A stretch of 20,567 bases of DNA from a virus. The notes beneath the pieces are model-generated. The model was given only the letters and a program-made list of their open reading frames with translations, was not told where the DNA came from and made no database searches. The translations under genes and the position numbers were made by a program. Shown piece after piece: positions 12,748 through 19,007 of this stretch. The stretch's first letter is position 1; each line of letters opens with the position of its first letter. Location: positions 1-20,567 of IMG/VR virus record IMGVR_UViG_3300002835_001370. One strand, written 5' to 3'.

Positions 12748-13007
12748 TAGATAGCCTCTATGTAAGCGCCGTATCCCTGTGCTGTAAGGGCATCGGCGGT
12801 TGCCTGGTCAATAACAGTGACAGTTCCACCCATGTACAGTTCTTGTGCAGATAAGGTTTCTGTCTGACTTGGGTATCGGTAAGAGGAGTAGATACCATTA
12901 TGCCGCATCACAGTGACACCTCGTGTGATGGTATAACGCTCAAACAATACTCCTTCACCCATTGGAGTTTCTTCAACGGTTGGTGTTGTGAATCTATACT
13001 GAGTCAT
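12747..13007 (-). CDS. 86-residue beta-rich head-region protein
   Basis: First small gene after the capsid gene. The protein MTQYRFTTPTVEETPMGEGV continues with strand pairs (LFERYTITRGVTVMRHNG, YSSYRYPSQTE), an AQELYMGGTVTVI segment and a terminal helix (ATADALTAQGYG). The compact beta fold with no signal peptide would suit a capsid-associated or head-completion protein, but this is positional inference. AAGGACAAGCA precedes the ATG. Confidence 0.62.
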   Translation of the reverse strand: MTQYRFTTPTVEETPMGEGVLFERYTITRGVTVMRHNGIYSSYRYPSQTETLSAQELYMGGTVTVIDQATADALTAQGYGAYIEAI

Positions 13008-13030
13008 TGCTTGTCCTTACTAATAAGTGA

Positions 13031-13056
13031 AGGGGCAGGGCTTTCGCCCCACCCCT
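13031..13056 (-). promoter_or_regulatory. Intercistronic GNRA hairpin after the capsid gene
   Basis: Read as minus-strand RNA, AGGGGUGGGGC pairs fully with GCCCUGCCCCU (11 bp, including one U-G and one G-U pair) around a GAAA tetraloop. No U-run follows, so it is unlikely to be a full terminator. It begins ten bases after the capsid stop codon and could block 3' exonucleases, slow polymerase, or mark a processing point. Confidence 0.75.
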
Positions 13057-13065
13057 CCCGCACGA

Positions 13066-14238
13066 TTAAAGTGCAGCGATTGATGAGCCTGATTCAATGC
13101 GATATAGCGCAGCCTCACGGTAGCGGGCGAAACCAAGTACGCCGTACCATCCGATTGGGCGGAAACGCATTAAGCGGTCAGTCACATTACCGATAACAAC
13201 GCCTGGCTCTTGAGCCACAGCCTCAGCCAATGCTTGCTTACCGCAAAGGATTGTATCGAATACGCGAGTTACTGGTGTAACGGTTACAACAGTTGATACT
13301 GTTACTGCTGCTGAGTTAGCAACATCTACAGTGAATGTTGTTGTTGAACCTGATGTTGTGATTGCAGTAATCTTCGCAGATGTTCCTACGCCTGTTCCTG
13401 AAATCTTGTCGCCAACTTCTGCACGAGAAGCAATGACGGCTGTTGAAGCAACACCAAATGTAAAGCCTGCTGATGTACCAGCGACTGTTACTGCAGTTGT
13501 TGCTAGAGCGGTCTGGTCAGCGCCAGCCTTCTCAGAGAACATGCGTGAGTTTTCTACATAGAAAGCACCTTCGTATGTACCGATTGTGCCAGCCCATAGG
13601 TTGCCCTGTGACTGCTCTGTGTGAGTGTGGATGTCACGCCATCCAACATTGCCTGTCTCAGCACGAAGGTCGTGTGAAACTTCTGGGTGAATACCTGCCC
13701 AGTATAGGCTTCCCTGACGAGGAACAGCCTTGTTTGTACGCAACTTAGCAACTGCCTTACGAAGGTTAGCAGATGTGATTGTCATACCTGCTGTGATTGT
13801 TGCTGTTGATGTTGCTGTACCTGAGTAGATAACATTTGTACCCTGACGAAGTGGTGTCTGGGCAATGACATCCAAAGAGTCTGCCATGTTGTATGCGATG
13901 ATGTCAGCGATTGCTGGGTCAACATCTGAAAGTGAGAACAACTCCAACTTGCGAGTTGTAAGTGATGAGTTTCCTTGCTCGTTTAGAGTTACAGAAACTG
14001 TTGATACATCTGGTAGTGCTACTGCATCTACATCTGATGTCTCTGATAGAGCAGATGTTGCCGCTGCCAAGTCATTGTAAAGTGAGAATACAACGCTTGA
14101 ACCTGGCATCGCCTGCTGCACTGGGCGCTTGTCAGCCACTGCACGAATCATTGGCTGGGCACGAAGTGCGAATTCTACATAACGGTCATACGCTGTCTTG
14201 ACGAGTCCCGCCATCGAGGTAGTGTCGTTATATGCCAT
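13066..14238 (-). CDS. Major capsid protein, N4-gp56 family
   Basis: A 390-residue coat protein that forms the icosahedral shell. The N-terminus (MAYNDTTSMAGLVKTAYDRY) and the core with SLTTRKLELFSLSDVDPAIA (92-111), YNMADSLDVIAQTPLRQGTN and HPEVSHDLR are diagnostic of the N4-gp56 family. The C-terminal part (LCGKQALAEAVAQEPGVVIG, RFRPIGWYGVLGFARYREAAL) is equally typical. Between residues 238 and 325 there is a Thr/Val/Ala-rich beta segment (GTSAGFTFGV, GDKISGTGVGTSAKIT) that looks like an inserted surface domain. The ribosome-binding site AGGAGGTGAACAC is the strongest in the window, as expected for the most abundant virion protein. It follows the scaffold gene and ends before a stable hairpin. 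Confidence 0.92.
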   Translation of the reverse strand: MAYNDTTSMAGLVKTAYDRYVEFALRAQPMIRAVADKRPVQQAMPGSSVVFSLYNDLAAATSALSETSDVDAVALPDVSTVSVTLNEQGNSSLTTRKLELFSLSDVDPAIADIIAYNMADSLDVIAQTPLRQGTNVIYSGTATSTATITAGMTITSANLRKAVAKLRTNKAVPRQGSLYWAGIHPEVSHDLRAETGNVGWRDIHTHTEQSQGNLWAGTIGTYEGAFYVENSRMFSEKAGADQTALATTAVTVAGTSAGFTFGVASTAVIASRAEVGDKISGTGVGTSAKITAITTSGSTTTFTVDVANSAAVTVSTVVTVTPVTRVFDTILCGKQALAEAVAQEPGVVIGNVTDRLMRFRPIGWYGVLGFARYREAALYRIESGSSIAAL

Positions 14239-14274
14239 GTGTTCACCTCCTGGTGATTGGTTGATGTTTGTTGG

Positions 14275-14733
14275 TTAGTTAAATCCAAGGAGTGCATCTA
14301 GGTCCTCTTTAGTCTTAACACCTGATACCTTTGTGAACATGTCATTATCAATGTCTGGCATTGAGCCAGTTGATACGACATTGTTCATACGGTGTTGTGC
14401 TGAGAGGTCTGGACCTTTTTGTGTTGGCGCTTCATTTGTTTGAGCGGGCTGTACACCAAAGACATCTCCGTATTCATCTACCCACGCAGCGATAGCCTCC
14501 TCAGAGGTATCTACATCTTGTGGGATAAAGGCGGAAATCTTTGGGTTTAATCCCTTTGCCTGTAACACATCCTTGACAGTGCGTTGACGGGTCTGTGTTT
14601 TAAGACCACTCAACTCCTGTTCTAGTTCTTTTGCACGCTTTTCAAGCGCACGATTTACCTTACGGAGTTGAGACACCACATCTGTTGATGTGTCCATGTC
14701 ATCTTCGTCATCGAACTGGTAATTTGTAGGCAT
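14275..14733 (-). CDS. Capsid scaffolding-like protein
   Basis: A 152-residue acidic protein directly before the capsid gene. After an acidic start (FDDEDDMDTSTD) comes a long charged helix or coiled coil (about 18-55, SQLRKVNRALEKRAKELEQE), a mid-part with GLNPKISAFIPQDVDTSEEA and AAWVDEYGDVFG, a flexible Gln/Pro linker, and a short C-terminal helix (VKTKEDLDALLGFN). Acidity, a coiled coil and position are the usual signs of a scaffold. I prefer ATG 14733 (GGGAG eight bases upstream). An in-frame ATG at 14796 also has a good site (AGGAG, nine bases) and would add 21 residues (MRFPRTSLWIANTTTNKGDR and a Leu). Confidence 0.78.
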   Translation of the reverse strand: MPTNYQFDDEDDMDTSTDVVSQLRKVNRALEKRAKELEQELSGLKTQTRQRTVKDVLQAKGLNPKISAFIPQDVDTSEEAIAAWVDEYGDVFGVQPAQTNEAPTQKGPDLSAQHRMNNVVSTGSMPDIDNDMFTKVSGVKTKEDLDALLGFN

Positions 14734-14856
14734 CAGCCTATCTCCCTTGTTAGTAGTTGTATTCGCAATCCACAATGAAGTTCGGGGAAACCGCATTGGC
14801 TATTGCTCCTAGACTTGTACGCCCCCGTGGGCTAGTCGGTCACGGTGGGGATTCTT
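14734..14856 (-). other. Leader before the scaffold gene with a GC-rich hairpin
   Basis: A 123-base stretch between the 645-residue gene and the scaffold start. A stem at 14822-14850 pairs CCCC-A-CCGTG with CACGG-GGG (8 bp with a bulged A, 11-base loop) on the minus-strand transcript; no U-run follows. Downstream of it lie AGGAG and the alternative ATG 14796. No clear -35/-10 pair is visible. It may set expression of scaffold and capsid through RNA structure. Confidence 0.45.
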
Positions 14857-16794
14857 TTATAGTCCTGGTGCTGAACGAAGTGATGAGCCAGTTACTCCAG
14901 CGCCACCACCAAAGCGAGCGCCTTCGCGCTGTGCTCGTTGTTGTGAAGCAAGGATTGCTTCTGGACTTCCTTCGATAACAGCCTTGAGTGCTTCTTGCTC
15001 GTTGTAAACTTCACCCTCAATTCCAGTAAGGCGTGATTGAGTGTTGCGTAGTTGCGCTGCTTGCCCAAGTGCTGTCTGCATTTGTTGTGCTGAAAGTTTT
15101 GAGTAGGCTTCTGTTCCAACAATCTGTTCTGCTTGAGCAGCGGTCACGCCTTCTAACTTAAAGCCCTTTTCGCGACCAAAGCCTACAAACTGTGCAGCCT
15201 TTGCTTGCTTCTGAATAAGAGGAAGTGCCCTGTCTGCATCAAGAACATAGGCAGTAATACCGCCTTCTCCTACATTGTATAACTCTTGTAGTTGTGTTCT
15301 AAGACCTGGAGACATAGAGCGAGCCAAGTCCTGACCTACCTGTAAGCGGTCTTGGAATTCCTTTGGCGAAACTAGGTTTCCAATAAGTTTTCCAAAGTCA
15401 TCAGGGCTGTCATAGAATCCTACTGGCACATCAAAGAATCTTGCTGTTTGAGCAAATGCCTTTTCGTCTTTAATGTACTCTGCCTCGGTAATTGTTTTGC
15501 CTTTTCCGCGCAATGCTTTCATGCCTGGAAAACGCAACTGATACTCTGGTTGGTCGTACAACTCAAGCATAAGCATATCTTCTGAAACATCTGCTTTAAT
15601 ACGGCGGTCAATAAAACCAGCCAATGTTTCTAGCCCGTAGCCAGCAAATATTGCACTCAGTCTGTCAGATGCTTTTACTTTCTGTGCAAGTTTTGCAGCC
15701 TCTGCCGTTGCCTGTGCTTCTCTTTTTTCAGCAGCAGCCTTTGCTTCTTGCTGGGCTAATGCCTCACGGATTGCCCTATCTATATCTGCTTGAGTTAAGC
15801 CACCTTTATTATTTGCTGCAGCCAATGCAGCCGCTGCTGCAATTTCAGCATCTCTTTTTTGCTGGTCAAGTTTTGCTTGCATCTCTGCGATTGCTTTGTC
15901 TTGTGCTGCTTTGACAGCAGCATCAATTTGGGCTTGAGTAAAAACATTATCACCAGTTGCAGTTGTAGATACAACAGTGCTGCCAACAGTGGCTGGGTAT
16001 GCATAATCTGCGGGAAGTTTTAATAATGCTTTATCTTCTGCACTTAAAGATTCTTTGCGTTGGAATCTTCCATAAGCATCTTGAACTTTTTTGTTCTGTG
16101 CTGCTGCTTCTTCTGCTGCTTTTTTTAATGCATCTGTTTGAGAAGTTTTATCATATTCAAAGTCTGCAGGAATACCAAGTAATGCTTTTTCTTCGGCTGT
16201 TAGTGGTTCTTTTTTATCAAACTTTGCTTTTGCTGCTTGTGTTTTTTCGTTTCGTGCGGTTGCCTCTGCAAATACTCTGTCAGCCTCAATTTGTTCAGGA
16301 GTCTTTACTGGTGTAGTAGTCGTAGGCGTAGTAGTTACTGGTGTGGTAGTTACTGGAGTAGTTGTAACTGGCGTTGTGGTTACTGGAGTAGTAGTAACTG
16401 GTGTTGTGGTTACTGGTGTAGTAGCAGTTTTAGGAGTAACACTTACACCAATTAACTTTTTTTCCTCATCAGTTAATTCTTGACCACTTGTTAATTTTCT
16501 AACGGCTTCTTGTGCTGCAAGACCTCGCTGAGCACTAGCGGCTTTTGCATTTGCTTGTGCAGTTTTTTGTGCAGCAGCATCTGTTCTTGCTCCAACAATT
16601 TTTCCTTGCTCATCTACAACAGTAATAGGAGATGGAGTCGGAGCAGAATCTGCCTTAAGGTTAGATACAGTTGCGCCGACCAATTTATTGTAGGCGGCTG
16701 GGTCTACTGCTCTAAGATATTCAAGGTAAGAAGTGCGCTCCTCTGCTGGCAATGATGCTTGAAACTTATTCCATTGCGCCTCTGTATATGCCAT
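14857..16794 (-). CDS. Large internal virion protein with TTTPV repeats
   Basis: A 645-residue protein. The first 40 residues are helical (MAYTEAQWNKFQASLPAEER). Residues 70-120 are Ala/Gln-rich and end in LTSGQELTDEEKKLIGVSV (101-119). Residues 125-163 are a TTTPV repeat. Two more copies of an LTAEEKALLG-type motif follow at about 191-216 and 243-266, then a long Ala/Lys/Gln coiled coil to about 390. The last 250 residues form an ordered domain (SAIFAGYGLETLAGFIDRRI onward) with a Gly/Arg/Ser tail. Together with its two neighbours it fits the internal or ejection proteins of short-tailed phages; no enzymatic motif is seen. It starts at ATG 16794, overlapping the previous TAA by one base. Confidence 0.7.
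   Translation of the reverse strand: MAYTEAQWNKFQASLPAEERTSYLEYLRAVDPAAYNKLVGATVSNLKADSAPTPSPITVVDEQGKIVGARTDAAAQKTAQANAKAASAQRGLAAQEAVRKLTSGQELTDEEKKLIGVSVTPKTATTPVTTTPVTTTPVTTTPVTTTPVTTTPVTTTPTTTTPVKTPEQIEADRVFAEATARNEKTQAAKAKFDKKEPLTAEEKALLGIPADFEYDKTSQTDALKKAAEEAAAQNKKVQDAYGRFQRKESLSAEDKALLKLPADYAYPATVGSTVVSTTATGDNVFTQAQIDAAVKAAQDKAIAEMQAKLDQQKRDAEIAAAAALAAANNKGGLTQADIDRAIREALAQQEAKAAAEKREAQATAEAAKLAQKVKASDRLSAIFAGYGLETLAGFIDRRIKADVSEDMLMLELYDQPEYQLRFPGMKALRGKGKTITEAEYIKDEKAFAQTARFFDVPVGFYDSPDDFGKLIGNLVSPKEFQDRLQVGQDLARSMSPGLRTQLQELYNVGEGGITAYVLDADRALPLIQKQAKAAQFVGFGREKGFKLEGVTAAQAEQIVGTEAYSKLSAQQMQTALGQAAQLRNTQSRLTGIEGEVYNEQEALKAVIEGSPEAILASQQRAQREGARFGGGAGVTGSSLRSAPGL
16306..16422 (-). 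repeat. 15-bp coding repeat (TTTPV units)
   Basis: About seven units of five codons encoding TTPVT (residues 125-163 of the 645-residue protein), with one degenerate unit near the end. The units differ at third positions (for example gttactggtgtagta and gtaactggcgttgtg on the plus strand), so the array is not freshly duplicated. It probably forms an extended linker. Confidence 0.85.
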
Positions 16795-17855
16795 TAGATA
16801 GCCGCCAATCCAAACTTATTCATAATACCTATGCCGTAGCCTTCATACAAACGAGTTGCGTTTTCTGTGTACTGCCAGCGTTCATCTTGCTTGACAAGTT
16901 TTTCTGCATCCCACGCTGGGCGAGCAACAATCTTTCCAGTTTTGTCGTCAGTCATGGTAAAGATTTTTCCGTCTTTCCACAGTGGGTCATCCCAGTCAAG
17001 GTCATCTTCGCTTTTCTCAAGAAGGTTAGCCCATACCTTGCGCTGTGATGAGGTTACATCCCAAAGGGTACGACCTACCGCAAAGTCATCGGCAAACATT
17101 GGATAAAGCAAAGCCTGCTTATCACGAATTTCTTTCTTAATCTGGTCTGGTGTAGTGCGGGCACGCAGTCCGCTTTCTGTTACATCACCAATCAAACGGC
17201 GCTGGTAATCTTTTCTGGTTGTATCACTTAGGGTAAAGCCCATGAGTTGCCCGTACTCAGCCAATTCATCTACCGCCGTTGCGTAGGCTCCGCCATTGAT
17301 TTTACCAATAATCTTGTCATCACTGACAATCTTGTTCTCAATGTAGTTCTCATCCCAGCCATTAAGAAATGCTGTTTCGGAAAGGGATGTTAGGTATGAT
17401 GAAACTGTAGGGTCAGTAACATCCAAGCCAATGGCTGTAGCAAGACCAGAAATAGTAATCTTGTACTCATTGACTTTTTGCTGGTAGAAACTCTCACCAA
17501 ACTTGTAACGGCTTGCAACATTAGCAGCAACTGTTGGACCATTCTTGAGGTACCAAGAACTTGCTGTAATCATATCTATGATGGCATTGACAGTTGTATT
17601 AAAACTTCCATCTGGATTTCTTACAGCAACATAAATGTTATTAAGTTCAGGTTCATTCTTAAGAAGGTTGACAATCCAAGTAGTCATTGATGGGGTTTGT
17701 TCACCGCCACCTGTTCCAGCAAGAATACCTGATGCACCTGTTTCATTGGTGTTAACAGACATTCCAAGAAGTTTTTTCTGCTCATCAGTAAGTTTTCCAC
17801 CAGAGGTAAGTACTCTGAGGGCATCGTTAATTAGTTCGCTTTTTGATTTAGCCAT
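16794..17855 (-). CDS. Internal virion protein, 353 residues, unknown family
   Basis: A soluble, mostly helical protein. Its N-terminus (SELINDALRVLTSGGKLTDE, continuing QKKLLGMSV, residues 6-34) repeats the LTxEEKxLLG motif found three times in the following gene. A Gly-rich linker with GILAGTGGGE (43-52) leads to a helical body with FGESFYQQKVNEYKITISGL, DENYIENKIVSDDKIIGKIN and WDDPLWKDGKIF. It ends with a short hydrophobic tail (YGIGIMNKFGLAAI). It lies between two other putative internal virion genes, joined by TAATG overlaps on both sides. A structural or ejection role is inferred from context only. Confidence 0.62.
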   Translation of the reverse strand: MAKSKSELINDALRVLTSGGKLTDEQKKLLGMSVNTNETGASGILAGTGGGEQTPSMTTWIVNLLKNEPELNNIYVAVRNPDGSFNTTVNAIIDMITASSWYLKNGPTVAANVASRYKFGESFYQQKVNEYKITISGLATAIGLDVTDPTVSSYLTSLSETAFLNGWDENYIENKIVSDDKIIGKINGGAYATAVDELAEYGQLMGFTLSDTTRKDYQRRLIGDVTESGLRARTTPDQIKKEIRDKQALLYPMFADDFAVGRTLWDVTSSQRKVWANLLEKSEDDLDWDDPLWKDGKIFTMTDDKTGKIVARPAWDAEKLVKQDERWQYTENATRLYEGYGIGIMNKFGLAAI

Positions 17856-19003
17856 TATGCTCTAATCCCCAATGCTCTCTCAAGTGCTTCGCCAAATACA
17901 TTTGCTGTTTGGAACTCTGCGTACATAGGGTCCTTTTTAGCAAGTTCTAATGCAGCAGCAGCAGCCTCTGCCTCACCGTAACCTGGTGTAGTTACAGGAG
18001 TCATCTTGCCCTTAATCTTTTTATACTCAGTCTTTGTAGGCTTTGCCATTTGCTGTGCAGCAACTCTTTCTGCAAAGGCTGCAGCCTGCTCATCTCCTAC
18101 TATGCGACCAGCCTGTTGTTCTCTTGCTGACTTATACAAAGACTTAACATTCTCAGGCTTGAGCATATTGACTGAGTACTTGGTTGAGTAATCTTCACCA
18201 CCACCACCACCCCATAGTCCGCGCTGGATGTCAAGGAGTTGGTCGGGGGTTAACTTCTTTCCCTGCTTGTTCATCTCCTGTGAGTATTCTCCCCAGGCTT
18301 CCCATTGCTTCTTAAGTTCAGGCAAACCTGCGCTTGCACTAACTACACCAGCAGCAACAAGTTTTGCTTTCCATGCAGCCAAAGCCTCTTTATCTGCAAT
18401 AGGAAATTGATTTACCCAGTCTTTTAAAGCAATAGTATCTTTAACAACTGACTTGGTAGGCTTAGCACCACCGCTACCCCACTCATATTGATAAGTAGTT
18501 ACTGGCTTTCCAGTATAAACACCACTGTCACCTGATGCTTGCGTGTATGCGTTTAATATTGCACTTGTACTAAAGTTTGGATTTTTTATGGCTTGCTTGA
18601 AAACAGGGCTTTGCACTATACCTGAGGTATCGACTCCTTCTTGTTCAGCCCTTGCTAACGACAGCATCATATTTACTTGAGCCGTTGCTTCTGCATCTGT
18701 ATCTTGCTGTGCAGTTGAGCCTCCGCCACCAAAGAATCCTTGCTGAACGCCTAAACCAGCACCAGCAACCAAACCAGTACGAAACAGTGTTTTGCTTTTG
18801 TCAATTTTTCCGCCTGCTTTTCTAGGAGCAAAAGTTGAGGCTAGGTCTTTAATTATTTTTACAGCATTACCACGACCAGCGCCAACACCAGCCTCAATTA
18901 CTTTTGGGTTGGCTGCAATACTTTTTGCGGCATTACGGAGTTTGGTTTCGGTCCACTCAGGATGGTCATCTTTAAGTATCTGATATATTACTTTTTCGTC
19001 CAT
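17855..19003 (-). CDS. Internal virion protein, 382 residues, unknown family
   Basis: The N-terminal 35 residues (DEKVIYQILKDDHPEWTETK onward) are a compact helical domain. A Gly/Ala stretch follows at about 72-96 (LFRTGLVAGAGLGVQQGFFGGGG), hydrophobic enough to be membrane-active. The body is Ala/Gln/Lys-rich helix with WKAKLVAAGVVSASAG, KKQWEAWGEYSQEM and a glycine cluster (LWGGGGGEDYS). A TTPG segment near the end echoes the repeats of the 645-residue neighbour. No catalytic motif is visible. A phage protein of this layout next to giant virion genes is likely packaged in the head and ejected with the DNA, but that is inference. Confidence 0.6.
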   Translation of the reverse strand: MDEKVIYQILKDDHPEWTETKLRNAAKSIAANPKVIEAGVGAGRGNAVKIIKDLASTFAPRKAGGKIDKSKTLFRTGLVAGAGLGVQQGFFGGGGSTAQQDTDAEATAQVNMMLSLARAEQEGVDTSGIVQSPVFKQAIKNPNFSTSAILNAYTQASGDSGVYTGKPVTTYQYEWGSGGAKPTKSVVKDTIALKDWVNQFPIADKEALAAWKAKLVAAGVVSASAGLPELKKQWEAWGEYSQEMNKQGKKLTPDQLLDIQRGLWGGGGGEDYSTKYSVNMLKPENVKSLYKSAREQQAGRIVGDEQAAAFAERVAAQQMAKPTKTEYKKIKGKMTPVTTPGYGEAEAAAAALELAKKDPMYAEFQTANVFGEALERALGIRA

Positions 19004-19007
19004 AGTC

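Noticed and set aside
15624-16316. Plus-strand Leu/Phe/Cys-rich frames opposite the 645-residue gene.
   Set aside because: Complement of Ala/Lys/Gln coiled-coil codons; no start context and the minus-strand gene is clear.
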